From Spongorhabdus nitratireducens (lineage in GTDB: Bacteria > Pseudomonadota > Gammaproteobacteria > Pseudomonadales > Endozoicomonadaceae): a DNA stretch of 64,000 nucleotides. The translations under genes and the position numbers were made by a program. The stretch's first letter is position 1, and every line of letters begins with the position of its first letter. Positions 27,390 through 36,374 of this stretch are shown piece after piece. The notes beneath the pieces are model-generated. The model was not told the origin of the DNA. It saw only the letters and a list, made by a program, of their open reading frames with translations, and did no database searches. The stretch spans positions 186,001-250,000 of the forward strand of contig CANDOC010000005.1 in NCBI GenBank assembly GCA_947387575.1, given 5' to 3'.

Positions 27390-27569
27390 TGTTCGATCCT
27401 GAAATGTTAAATTTTTGATACAAGGCAATGCTTGTTGTTTTGGATCTGTGCAGATTATCCAGAATAGTTAGTTTTAACGAATCTTGATAGCAGATGTCTT
27501 TGTGCTCAGGAATGAGTAACCCTGTCTGCTATTAATATCTGCTTACTCCAGTAATATCAGACCGAAAAT

Positions 27570-27881
27570 ATGACCAGTATCATCAGTTTCTATTCGCGTT
27601 TTAAAGACGATATTCGCGCCGGGCGCAAAACCATCACTATCCGAAATGAGGCAGAATCCTGCTATCAGCCAGAGCAGGTTGTCAGGGCGATAACCAACCC
27701 TGAGGAAGAGGAGATCGCCACGCTGAAAATTACTCATGTGGAACCAATCACTCTCGATCAGTTGAATGAGCATCATGCCCGTCAGGAAAATATGCCTCTG
27801 CAGGAATTGCGTGAGTTGATCCCTCAGATTTACCCGAATGAAAGCCGGTTTTATGTGATCAGTTTTCAGGTGACTGACTGA
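27570..27881 (+). CDS. yqfB: N(4)-acetylcytidine amidohydrolase (ASCH domain)
   Basis: Small cytosolic enzyme of 103 residues, the same length as E. coli YqfB, which hydrolyses N4-acetylcytidine to cytidine. The ASCH-domain residues line up: K20 and T23 in RKTITIRNE and E73 in the ARQENMPL segment correspond to the proposed catalytic lysine, threonine and glutamate. The start is the ATG at 27570. The last 16 bases overlap the convergent DUF1853 gene. Confidence 0.92.
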   Translation: MTSIISFYSRFKDDIRAGRKTITIRNEAESCYQPEQVVRAITNPEEEEIATLKITHVEPITLDQLNEHHARQENMPLQELRELIPQIYPNESRFYVISFQVTD

Positions 27882-28783
27882 CGGGCTGCTTCAGGCCAAC
27901 TGTCAGGAACCACAAAGAAAAACAGATCGTTATTTGTCTCAGGTACTTGCATATAGATCATGAGGGGTGAGAACTCGCCCCCCTGATCTGAAAAGTAATC
28001 TGATAACTGTTGTGAGGAGTAACCTGGCTCGAAGACTGGAGCCAGCCACTCTGACCTTTGCAGACACTGGTATGTTGCAATAGCAGGCTGGCTATCTAAA
28101 AAGGGCTCCAGCTCTGCCAGTGTTATCCAGACACCACGCTGATGATTGCAGGCAATACCGGCAGGTGGAGAGACAACTGTTTGCCATGGATAAAACAGTC
28201 GACCCTGAACCAGAGCTTTGGCGTTAACGATTGTACTGGATTCACCCATTAGCTGGTTCAATGTCGCAAGGCCTTCGTTTGTGGCCGATAAACCCAGCTG
28301 ATGTCCCAGCAACCGTTCAAGCTTGATATCCAGCCTGTCTCTCAATCCGGGCCCGACCCATTGCCGGGTTAAGGAAACCGAACTGTCATCAATTGGAGTG
28401 GCAGGAACACCCAGATAAAATTTGATCGCCAGCTCAAGGTGTATGAATTTGTGCTGGTGCTCGCAGATCAAATCAAACTCTCCCAGTGTTCTGCTGGTAT
28501 CTCTTACTGGTAGATTGGCTGCCAGTACGGTTGTATCCGGCAAGTGTCGCAAAACAAACCCCCACAGGGCTTCGTAATAAATCCCCAGCCGGCTTGATCG
28601 TCGTTGCTTCAACTGTTGTTCAAACTCATCCCTTAGAGGAGCCAGAGAATCGATTGTTGATTCGAGTAAAGTTGAAGGAACCAGTTGGTCAGAATGAAAT
28701 ACCGGCTGAGTATCGGAGGTGGCCAGCAGGGAAGGGCTGGTCAGCAGAAATTCAAGATGTTTTCTGAACAGTTTGTCGGTCAT
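27866..28783 (-). CDS. DUF1853 family protein
   Basis: Soluble protein of about 305 residues and unknown function. The segment GIYYEALWGFVLRHLP followed by NLPVRDTSRTLGEFDLICEH is the signature I associate with DUF1853; the acidic and lysine residues in this area (EFDLI...HLELAIKFYLG) resemble a restriction-endonuclease-like core, which is only an impression. The ATG at 28783 is preceded by AGAGG five bases upstream; an ATG at 28807 would add eight residues. It overlaps yqfB tail to tail by 16 bases and is divergent from nadK. Confidence 0.82.
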   Translation of the reverse strand: MTDKLFRKHLEFLLTSPSLLATSDTQPVFHSDQLVPSTLLESTIDSLAPLRDEFEQQLKQRRSSRLGIYYEALWGFVLRHLPDTTVLAANLPVRDTSRTLGEFDLICEHQHKFIHLELAIKFYLGVPATPIDDSSVSLTRQWVGPGLRDRLDIKLERLLGHQLGLSATNEGLATLNQLMGESSTIVNAKALVQGRLFYPWQTVVSPPAGIACNHQRGVWITLAELEPFLDSQPAIATYQCLQRSEWLAPVFEPGYSSQQLSDYFSDQGGEFSPLMIYMQVPETNNDLFFFVVPDSWPEAARQSVT

Positions 28784-28879
28784 CTTATCCTCTGAGGGCG
28801 CTGGCATTCAGGCGTATCTCCGCAGAAACTAACGGTTTATACTACGCATACTATTTTCTGGGATAATCGTTGCAACTCC

Positions 28880-29761
28880 ATGGAGCAATTCAAGCATATC
28901 GGGGTGATCGGGCGTCCGGGCAGTGATCGGATAGAAGCAACCCTCAAGCGCCTTTGTACATATCTGCTGGGGCGCGGGGCGCAGGTGGTGCTTGAAGAAC
29001 CGCTGACAGAGCTGATGCCGGACCACGGGCTGGACACCTGCACTCGGGACAAGATGGGGGAAATCTGTGATCTGGTGATTGTAGTCGGTGGTGACGGCAG
29101 CTTGCTGGGTGCGGCACGGGCTCTGGCCAAATATCAGGTGCCGGTGCTGGGCGTTAACCGTGGACGGCTGGGCTTTCTGACCGATATCTCTCCGGATCAG
29201 CTGGAAGAACAGCTTGATGAAGTGCTGGATGGTCGTTACATCATGGAAAGCCGGTTTCTGCTCAAGGGCATTGTGCGCCGTGATGGTAAAGAGGTCGGCC
29301 GGGTTGATGCCCTGAACGAGGTGGTACTGCATCCGGGTAAAGCGACTCGCATGATCGAGTTTGAAGTCTTTATTGACGGCCAGTTTGTTTACAGTCAGCG
29401 TTCTGACGGACTGATTATCTCCACACCTACAGGCTCAACGGCCTACTCCCTGTCCGGTGGTGGACCGATCATGCACCCACGGCTGAATGCGCTGGTGCTG
29501 GTGCCCATGTTCCCCCATACCCTGGGAAGCCGGCCGCTGGTTGTTGACGGTAACAGTGAAATCAAGCTGGTTATCAGTCATGACAATGAAGATTGTCTGA
29601 ATGTTTCAAGTGACGGGCAGGAACTGGTATCCAGTGCCCCCGGTGATACGGTGACCATTCGCAAGAAAAACCACAAACTGCGCCTGATTCATCCGCTTGA
29701 CCATAACTACTATGAAATCTGTCGCAGCAAGCTTGGCTGGGGCCATCGGCTGGGAGATTAA
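28880..29761 (+). CDS. nadK: NAD kinase
   Basis: Phosphorylates NAD to NADP in the cytosol. The 293 residues match the bacterial family. The GGDGSLLGAAR motif (the GGDG loop), NRGRLGFLTD, the NEVVLH segment and DGLIISTPTGSTAYSLSGGGPI are all diagnostic. The upstream region has candidate -10 sequences (TATACT and GATAAT) close to the start, with little room for a ribosome binding site. Five bases separate it from the metallophosphatase gene, so they are probably cotranscribed. Confidence 0.96.
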   Translation: MEQFKHIGVIGRPGSDRIEATLKRLCTYLLGRGAQVVLEEPLTELMPDHGLDTCTRDKMGEICDLVIVVGGDGSLLGAARALAKYQVPVLGVNRGRLGFLTDISPDQLEEQLDEVLDGRYIMESRFLLKGIVRRDGKEVGRVDALNEVVLHPGKATRMIEFEVFIDGQFVYSQRSDGLIISTPTGSTAYSLSGGGPIMHPRLNALVLVPMFPHTLGSRPLVVDGNSEIKLVISHDNEDCLNVSSDGQELVSSAPGDTVTIRKKNHKLRLIHPLDHNYYEICRSKLGWGHRLGD

Positions 29762-29766
29762 GATCG

Positions 29767-30762
29767 ATGGCACAAGTATTTGCCGGTTTCGATCTGATCG
29801 GTGATATTCATGGTTGTGGCAATGCGTTGTGTTATTTGCTGCAGCGACTGGGATATCAGAAAAGGCACGGTGTATGGCAGCATCCTGAACGGCAGGCCAT
29901 TTTTGTCGGAGACATTGTTGATCGTGGTCCCCGGGTGCGGGAAGCACTTTATATCGTAAGAAATATGGTCGAAGCCGGGGCTGCCCAGATTGTACTGGGG
30001 AACCATGAGTTTAACCTGCTCTGCTATCTGACCCGAAGCCGGGATGGAAAGTCTGACAGCTGGTTGCGCCAGCATACTCCGCGTAGCACTCGTCAGGTTC
30101 AGGAAACACTGGATCAGTTCGAGCATCATCAACAGGAGTTACAGACCTATCTGCGCTGGATGTCGACATTACCGCTGTTTCTTGAATTCGAACACTTTCG
30201 GGTGGTTCATGCCTGCTGGGATGACACTATGATTAACCGGTTTCGTCAGCAGTATGGCGGCAACCGAATGACCGAAAGTTTTCTGCACGCCTCAGCTCAG
30301 CCCGGTAGTTTTGAGTGGCAATTGGCGGATCGGTTGTTGCGGGGAATTGATCTGCCGTTACCGGAAGGCATTAGCATTACCGGACATGATGGCATTGAAC
30401 GCCACTCGTTCAGGGCCTGCTTCTGGAAAGAACAACCGGCCAGTTACCGGGAGTTGGTATTCCAGCCGGACCCGCTGCCGGAAAAGTTAGCCTGTGAGAC
30501 TGTACCCGAAAAGGTACTGGAGAAAATTCCACTCTACAGTCACAGTGAAAAACCATTATTTATTGGTCATTACTGGCGCAGTGGCAAGCCTCGATTGATA
30601 CGATCGAATATCGCCTGTCTGGATTACAGCGCGGTTAAATATGGCAAGCTGGTGGCTTACCGAATGAATCATGAAGCCCAATTGCAACCGGAGCATTTTC
30701 TCTGGGTAGACGTTGATCCGGCCGAACCAATGCGCCCGAGTATTGAAAAACTGCCCCATTAA
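29767..30762 (+). CDS. Metallophosphoesterase (serine/threonine phosphatase-like)
   Basis: Calcineurin-like phosphoesterase of 331 residues. The dinuclear-metal motifs are complete at the N-terminus: LIGDIHGC, FVGDIVDRGP and VLGNHE, followed by HACWDD (a later metal histidine) and GHYWRSG near 270. These resemble bacterial PrpA/ApaH-type enzymes, but the total length and the C-terminal half differ from ApaH. The true substrate (phosphoprotein or nucleotide) is undetermined. It follows nadK by five bases. Confidence 0.88.
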   Translation: MAQVFAGFDLIGDIHGCGNALCYLLQRLGYQKRHGVWQHPERQAIFVGDIVDRGPRVREALYIVRNMVEAGAAQIVLGNHEFNLLCYLTRSRDGKSDSWLRQHTPRSTRQVQETLDQFEHHQQELQTYLRWMSTLPLFLEFEHFRVVHACWDDTMINRFRQQYGGNRMTESFLHASAQPGSFEWQLADRLLRGIDLPLPEGISITGHDGIERHSFRACFWKEQPASYRELVFQPDPLPEKLACETVPEKVLEKIPLYSHSEKPLFIGHYWRSGKPRLIRSNIACLDYSAVKYGKLVAYRMNHEAQLQPEHFLWVDVDPAEPMRPSIEKLPH

Positions 30763-30859
30763 TAATATCTCTGGTGTGAGTTCGAATAATTGCTGATTTA
30801 TGCCACGGGCATTAACAATAGTTGGTTACTGTTAATTTCAGGGAGCTAAGTACCCATAG

Positions 30860-31759
30860 ATGATTCAGATACTGGAAGTGCCAGGTGAAACAGATCTGCG
30901 ACCTTTTTCAGCTTTTCTCTGGTCCCGACGGATTGCACATCGCATTACCGAAGACCGGGGACAGCAGGTATTGTGGCTGGGTGATGAGGAAGCAAAAGAG
31001 CAGGTATTGAATTGGTACCGTGACTGGGAGTCCGGTGTTATGCCGCTGCACGGGTTTGCCGAAGCGTTGAAGCAACGAGCTTCCGCCAGATCAGGCGTAA
31101 AGCTTCAGGGGCCGCTGGCGGACTGGAAGCGGATGCCGGTGACCATGCTGTTTCTGATCGTCTGCGGACTGGTGGCGATCTATACCGGGCTGGGACATGA
31201 TGTATCGGTTCTGATGCTGACATTTACGCCACCCATGGCAACGGCTATGGGAACCCAGCTTGGAACGTTACAGGATACGCTGGTTTCAGGGGAATACTGG
31301 CGGTTGTTTACGCCGGTTCTGTTGCACTTCGGTATTATGCATTTGATTTTCAATATGCTGTGGCTGTTTGATCTGGGGCGCAGAATAGAGATTGTACAGG
31401 GCAGCTTCAGACTGCTTTCCATTATTATTCTTACAGGGCTGTTGTCCAATATTCTGCAGTATCTGAGTGGCCCACAGTATGCGCTGTTCGGCGGCTTTTC
31501 AGGTATTGTCTATGGCCTGCTGGGCTATTGTCTGGCCAGAGAAAAATTTGCCGGAGACCAGCTGGGTGTACCACCGGGTGTTTATGGCTTTATGTTAGTC
31601 TGGCTGGCGGTTGGTTATACCGGAATTCTCGAAGCTATTGGCTTCGGAGCCATGGCCAATGCCGCTCACCTTGGCGGATTGCTGGCCGGTCTGCTGGGTG
31701 GCTGGCTTACTGTTGTACTGGGAAAAGGGAGTAAGGGGGATGTCTTCGATGACAACTGA
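30860..31759 (+). CDS. glpG: Rhomboid family intramembrane serine protease GlpG
   Basis: Integral membrane protease of 299 residues. An N-terminal cytoplasmic domain (about 1-90, starting MIQILEVPGE and resembling the GlpG N-domain) is followed by six membrane segments. The catalytic serine is in GGFSGIVYG (S214) and the histidine in NAAHLGGLLAGLLGGW (H270); the spacing is close to the E. coli S201/H254 pair. The loop-1 segment HFGIMHLIFNMLWLFDLGRRIE is also conserved. It overlaps the DUF1315 gene by 20 bases. Confidence 0.93.
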   Translation: MIQILEVPGETDLRPFSAFLWSRRIAHRITEDRGQQVLWLGDEEAKEQVLNWYRDWESGVMPLHGFAEALKQRASARSGVKLQGPLADWKRMPVTMLFLIVCGLVAIYTGLGHDVSVLMLTFTPPMATAMGTQLGTLQDTLVSGEYWRLFTPVLLHFGIMHLIFNMLWLFDLGRRIEIVQGSFRLLSIIILTGLLSNILQYLSGPQYALFGGFSGIVYGLLGYCLAREKFAGDQLGVPPGVYGFMLVWLAVGYTGILEAIGFGAMANAAHLGGLLAGLLGGWLTVVLGKGSKGDVFDDN

Positions 31760-32015
31760 TTTTCGTACTACTGTTGAAACCATGTCGGCTGATGTCTATG
31801 CCAGCTTGAAGCGCGCAGTAGAACTGGGCAAGTGGCCCAATGGCGAAAGGTTGAAGCCGGAGCAGGTTGGGCTTTGTCTGCAGACAGTCATTGCCTGGGA
31901 GCAGATTCATGCCCCGGAAGAGCAGCGTACGGGTTATATGGCGCAGACCTGTCAAAGCAGTAAAGAAGATGAACAGGAAAAAGATGAATCTTCAATTTTG
32001 AGATTTGAAGTTTAA
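31740..32015 (+). CDS. DUF1315 family protein (YeaC-like)
   Basis: Small soluble protein of 91 residues. LKRAVELGKWPNGERLKPEQVGLCLQTVIAWE is typical of the YeaC/DUF1315 family, of unknown function. The frame extends to 31611 through the glpG coding sequence, but the ATG at 31740 sits eight bases after AAGGGAG and is clearly the start. It overlaps the end of glpG by 20 bases, suggesting coupling. The C-terminus is acidic and lysine-rich. Confidence 0.88.
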   Translation: MSSMTTDFRTTVETMSADVYASLKRAVELGKWPNGERLKPEQVGLCLQTVIAWEQIHAPEEQRTGYMAQTCQSSKEDEQEKDESSILRFEV

Positions 32016-32039
32016 GCACGCAATTACAGGTATTAATTT

Positions 32040-32906
32040 TTGAATCCAGAACAACTGATCACCCTCGAAGCAGGGCAAGTACTGCAGGGTGGTCTGAGCA
32101 AGATGCCAGCGCAGTTAAGTGAACAGGTGCAATACCGGCTGCAACTGGGAGAACAGCAGGTTGCAATGAATCCTCTGCTGGGTAAGCGGATAAGGTTGCA
32201 GTGGCTGGGTGATATCAATTGTATTCACTGTGGCCGGGAGTCAAAGAAGAGTTTTTCCCAGGGTTACTGTTACCCTTGTTTCAAGAAACTGCCCCAGTGT
32301 GACAGTTGCATTATGAGTCCTGAAAAGTGCCATTTTCATCAGGGTACCTGCCGTGATGCGGCCTGGGGCGAAAAATTCTGTATGACTGATCATGTTGTCT
32401 ATCTGTCCAATACGTCCGGCTTGAAAGTAGGCATAACCCGGATCAACCAGATTCCCACCCGCTGGATTGATCAGGGTGCCGGCCAGGCCATTCCCCTGTT
32501 CAGAGTTGCTACCCGACAGCAATCTGGCCTGATTGAAGATGTTCTGCGACAGCATGTGGCGGATAAAACCAACTGGCGCACTCTGCTGAAAGGTCCTTCT
32601 GTTCCTCAGGATCTGCATGCAGCAGGCAGGGAACTTCTGTCGTCTTGTCAGGCTGAAATTCAGGCCATGCAGCAGCGGTTCGGATTGCATGCCATTGTGC
32701 CGGTGCTGGAAGCCAGTGAAACCATTCTTGAGTATCCGGTACGTAACTGGCCGGTTAAGGTATCTTCCCTGAGCTTTGATAAAACGCCTGTAATCGAAGG
32801 CAAACTGGAAGGTATCAAGGGCCAGTATCTGATTATGGATTCGGGTGTACTCAACATCCGCAAGCATACCGGCTACCATGTCTCGTTCAGCCTGTTGGCT
32901 GCCTGA
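32040..32906 (+). CDS. DUF2797 domain-containing protein
   Basis: 288 residues with a cysteine-rich zinc-binding-like region near 61-100 (CIHCGRESKKS...CYPC, then CDSC, CHFHQGTC) followed by an HVVYLSNTSGLKVGITR segment. The latter resembles a GIY-YIG-like strand pattern and is conserved in DUF2797. Function unknown. The start is a TTG at 32040; it keeps the family-like GGLSKM segment about 20 residues in, so the later ATG at 32103 is less likely. It is 24 bases after the DUF1315 gene and probably in the same unit. Confidence 0.82.
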   Translation: MNPEQLITLEAGQVLQGGLSKMPAQLSEQVQYRLQLGEQQVAMNPLLGKRIRLQWLGDINCIHCGRESKKSFSQGYCYPCFKKLPQCDSCIMSPEKCHFHQGTCRDAAWGEKFCMTDHVVYLSNTSGLKVGITRINQIPTRWIDQGAGQAIPLFRVATRQQSGLIEDVLRQHVADKTNWRTLLKGPSVPQDLHAAGRELLSSCQAEIQAMQQRFGLHAIVPVLEASETILEYPVRNWPVKVSSLSFDKTPVIEGKLEGIKGQYLIMDSGVLNIRKHTGYHVSFSLLAA

Positions 32907-33009
32907 TAATCCTGCGGGTTGTTCTCGCTTGGCCATCTGATCCGTTGGTCATGCAAGCGAAGAACACCCTCTGATGAGATTGATCATCTTTGAATATAAG
33001 GAAACATCA

Positions 33010-35652
33010 ATGAAAGATGCACGTCCCCGCGCGATAAATCTGAAGGACTATCGCCAGCCGGACTACTGGATTGATCATACCGAACTGCGTGTTGAGCTGG
33101 GTGAGGAAACCACCAAAGTCAGCTCCCGTCTGACCATGCGCCTTAACGATGCTCACGAACACGAAACCCAGCCTGATCTGATGCTGGTGGGTGCCGAGCA
33201 GCAGCTGGAAAGTATTACCCTCGATGGCAAGCAACTGGCTGCTGATGAGTATGTGCTGACCAGCGACAGTGTACGTTTTGCGGTCGACAAGCCGGAATTT
33301 ATTGTCGAAATTGTCAGCCTGATCCGTCCCCAGGACAATACCTCACTGGAAGGTCTGTACAAGTCCAACACTATGTACTGCACCCAGTGTGAAGCGGAAG
33401 GTTTCCGCAAGATCACCTACTATCTGGATCGTCCGGATGTAATGTCCCGTTTCAAGACCACAGTGGTTGCGGACAAGAAGAATTATCCGGTACTGCTGTC
33501 CAACGGTAATGATATCGATCGCGGCGACCTGGATGGTGGCCTGCACTTTGTGACCTGGGAAGATCCGTTCCCCAAGCCCAGCTACCTGTTTGCGCTGGTA
33601 GCCGGTGATCTGCAGCATGTGGAAGACAAGTTCACCACCTGCAGTGGCCGTGATGTCACTCTGCGTATGTTTGTCGAGCCGCACAATATCGACAAGTGTG
33701 AGCATGGTATCGAGTCCCTGAAGAAATCCATGAAATGGGATGAAGAAGTCTATGGTCGTGAATACGATCTGGATATCTTCATGATTGTTGCAGTCGACGA
33801 CTTCAACATGGGTGCGATGGAAAACAAGGGACTGAATATCTTCAATTCATCCTGCGTACTGGCCCGCCCGGATACTGCGACTGATGCGACTTATCAGCGT
33901 ATTGAAGCGATCGTAGCCCACGAATACTTCCATAACTGGTCCGGTAACCGTGTCACTTGTCGCGACTGGTTCCAGCTGAGCCTGAAAGAAGGCTTTACTG
34001 TATTCCGTGACTCTGAGTTCTCGGCTGATATGAACTCTCGTGCGGTGAAGCGGATTGAAGATGTTTCCGTACTGCGTTCTGCCCAGTTTGCAGAAGATGC
34101 CGGTCCGATGGCCCATCCGATTCGCCCGGATTCCTATATCGAAATCAACAACTTCTACACCCTGACTATTTACGAAAAGGGTGCTGAAGTGGTGCGGATG
34201 ATTCACAACATTGTCGGGCCGGAAGGTTTCCGCAAGGGTAGTGATCTGTACTTTGACCGCCATGACGGTCAGGCTGCAACCTGTGATGATTTCGTCAAGG
34301 CGATGGAAGATGCCAACGGTGTTGACCTGACCCGTTTCAAAAACTGGTATTCTCAGGCTGGAACACCGGTACTGAAGGTAAGCGATAACTATGATGCTGA
34401 AAAGCAACAGTATCAGCTGACCATCAGCCAGAGCTGCCCGGCAACACCGGGACAGGCTGAGAAAAAGCCGTTCCATATTCCGTTTGCACTGGGCCTGATT
34501 GACCCGCAGGGCAATGATCTGTCACTGGATGCGGCAGGCAGCACTACCCAGGTTCTGCATCTGAAAGAAGCAGAAGAAACCTTTGTCTTTGACGGTATTG
34601 CTGAAAAGCCGCTGCCTTCCCTGCTGCGTGGTTTCTCAGCTCCGGTCAAGGTTGAATACGACTACAGTCGTGATGACCTGATGTTCCTGATGAGCCATGA
34701 CAGCGATGGTTTCAATCGCTGGGATGCGTGTCAGCGTCTGGCCGTTGATGTACTGCTGGATCAGGCTGACAAGATTCGTGACGGTGCTGAAGAAACGATT
34801 GACGGACGTCTGGTCGAAGCTTTTGGTAAAGTACTGGATGATGCCGAACTGGATGCTGCGGTGATGGCAGAAATGCTGCGCCTGCCGGCAGAGTCCTATC
34901 TGGCTGAACAGGTTGCAGAAGCCTGGCCGCAGGCAATTCATGCTGCCCGAGACAAGGCGCGTCTGGCACTGGCTGAAACCCTGCAGGACAAGCTGCGGGC
35001 TACTTATGACCGCTGCAAGGTAGAAGGTGAGTATCGTCCTCATGCGGATGATATTGCCAAGCGCAGCCTGAGAAATACCTGTCTGGGTTATCTGGTGCTG
35101 TTGGATGGTGAAGGTGTTGTACTGGCTCGCGATCAGTATGATTCAGCCAACAACATGACCGATCAGTTTGCTGCGCTGGCAACTCTGGTTAATGGCCCGG
35201 GCGAAAAGGCTCAGGTACAGGCGAAAGAGTGTCTGGAACTGTTCTACCAACAGTGGAAGCACGATGCCAATGTTATGGAACAGTGGTTTGGCGTTCAGAG
35301 CAGCAGCCCGGAGCTGGGTACGCTGGATTACATCAAGTCACTGCTGGAGCACCCGGATTTCGATATCAAAAACCCCAACAAGGTACGTTCCGTTGTCGGT
35401 GGTTTCTGCATGCGTAACCCGGCTCAGTTCCACCGTGAAGATGGTGCCGCTTATCAGCTGCTGGCTGAGCTGATTCTGAAGCTTAATGAACTGAATCCGC
35501 AGGTGGCTTCTCGAATGCTTACTCCGCTGACCCGTTGGAAACGTTTTAACGAGACAGCGCGAACCCATATGAAGTCCGCATTGGAATCAATAAAGGCTGG
35601 TGGCAATTTGTCTCCAGATGTGTTTGAAGTAGTATCAAAATCTCTGGTGTAA
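33010..35652 (+). CDS. pepN: Aminopeptidase N
   Basis: Zinc-dependent M1-family aminopeptidase of 880 residues, close to E. coli PepN. GAMEN (268-272) binds the peptide N-terminus. The zinc motif HEYFH (H304, H308) with the third ligand E327 in LKEGF matches the HExxH-x18-E pattern. The C-terminal half is the helical domain of bacterial PepN. The ATG at 33010 follows AAGGA by seven bases; the frame opens at 32974. Strong use of CTG, CGT and GGT codons suggests high expression. It is followed by an AT-rich hairpin and then by the fimbrial island. Confidence 0.96.
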   Translation: MKDARPRAINLKDYRQPDYWIDHTELRVELGEETTKVSSRLTMRLNDAHEHETQPDLMLVGAEQQLESITLDGKQLAADEYVLTSDSVRFAVDKPEFIVEIVSLIRPQDNTSLEGLYKSNTMYCTQCEAEGFRKITYYLDRPDVMSRFKTTVVADKKNYPVLLSNGNDIDRGDLDGGLHFVTWEDPFPKPSYLFALVAGDLQHVEDKFTTCSGRDVTLRMFVEPHNIDKCEHGIESLKKSMKWDEEVYGREYDLDIFMIVAVDDFNMGAMENKGLNIFNSSCVLARPDTATDATYQRIEAIVAHEYFHNWSGNRVTCRDWFQLSLKEGFTVFRDSEFSADMNSRAVKRIEDVSVLRSAQFAEDAGPMAHPIRPDSYIEINNFYTLTIYEKGAEVVRMIHNIVGPEGFRKGSDLYFDRHDGQAATCDDFVKAMEDANGVDLTRFKNWYSQAGTPVLKVSDNYDAEKQQYQLTISQSCPATPGQAEKKPFHIPFALGLIDPQGNDLSLDAAGSTTQVLHLKEAEETFVFDGIAEKPLPSLLRGFSAPVKVEYDYSRDDLMFLMSHDSDGFNRWDACQRLAVDVLLDQADKIRDGAEETIDGRLVEAFGKVLDDAELDAAVMAEMLRLPAESYLAEQVAEAWPQAIHAARDKARLALAETLQDKLRATYDRCKVEGEYRPHADDIAKRSLRNTCLGYLVLLDGEGVVLARDQYDSANNMTDQFAALATLVNGPGEKAQVQAKECLELFYQQWKHDANVMEQWFGVQSSSPELGTLDYIKSLLEHPDFDIKNPNKVRSVVGGFCMRNPAQFHREDGAAYQLLAELILKLNELNPQVASRMLTPLTRWKRFNETARTHMKSALESIKAGGNLSPDVFEVVSKSLV

Positions 35653-35666
35653 TTAATTAAAATGTT

Positions 35667-35704
35667 GAACATGTCATAATGTTTTTAATTATTATGACAT
35701 GTTC
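35667..35704 (+). terminator. AT-rich 14-bp perfect hairpin after pepN
   Basis: GAACATGTCATAAT (35667-35680) and ATTATGACATGTTC (35691-35704) pair exactly around a 10-base loop, starting 15 bases after the pepN stop. The stem is AT-rich and the exit side reads ATCTAGAAAC before TTTTT, so it may end transcription weakly. It also marks the left edge of the AT-rich island. Confidence 0.5.
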
Positions 35705-35785
35705 ATCTAGAAACATTTTTCAGAAAAGCTCTCATCTTATTCTAAACTGGAAACTTCCCGAGCAATTGCTTCATGGGTCTTGCTA

Positions 35786-36355
35786 ATGAAGATTGATTTT
35801 CAGTGTTATCTTGCCGCAAGGCTCACTCTCATTTTATTTCTGGCTTTATTATCTCATCCTATCTATTCAGCAACTAATGGAACCTTGGGGCCAACATCAA
35901 AAGCTTCATTTGAGATAAATTTGGTGGTTGGGCCATCGGTTCGTATAGATGGTGTTTCAGATGTGTCATTTCATCAGATTCCTGCAGGGAGCACGCCAGG
36001 GCCGGTACGCAGCAAGGCAATGAATTTTAAAGTGTTTTCCAATGACTCGGGAAGAGTGACGTTGACATTTAACAGCAGCAACCCTGAACCAGAATTCAAA
36101 ATGACTATGAATGGTGTCCCTGCCACTGAAGAGGATAAAGCTGTGGTTGTCAGTATTGATGTGTACAACCAGACTAATGGGCGTGGAAGGGCAACGAGTG
36201 TACGCAGAGATGGGGACACAGTTACCCTTACAAAAACATCAGATCTAACTAATACTCCTGAAAATGCTTCATTGATTGTATCGGCTAATATTCCAGATGA
36301 AACTGATTCAGGAAACTATAGTGTAACAATATTAATCGTTGCGAGTCCTGGCTGA
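35786..36355 (+). CDS. Putative fimbrial subunit (CS1/alternate chaperone-usher type)
   Basis: Exported protein of 189 residues. A signal peptide (hydrophobic core LTLILFLALL, cleavage near IYSA/TN) is followed by a beta-rich, cysteine-free mature domain with FEINLVVGPSVRI near its start and a C-terminal strand SGNYSVTILIVASPG. Size, export and position before an usher gene point to a pilin. The cysteine-free form fits the CS1/TcfC class better than type 1 pilins. The start is the ATG at 35786 (a TTG two codons earlier is possible), with a weak ribosome binding site. I could not match it to a named pilin, so the family is inferred from context. Confidence 0.6.
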   Translation: MKIDFQCYLAARLTLILFLALLSHPIYSATNGTLGPTSKASFEINLVVGPSVRIDGVSDVSFHQIPAGSTPGPVRSKAMNFKVFSNDSGRVTLTFNSSNPEPEFKMTMNGVPATEEDKAVVVSIDVYNQTNGRGRATSVRRDGDTVTLTKTSDLTNTPENASLIVSANIPDETDSGNYSVTILIVASPG

Positions 36356-36374
36356 AAAGTAACTAAAAAAATTG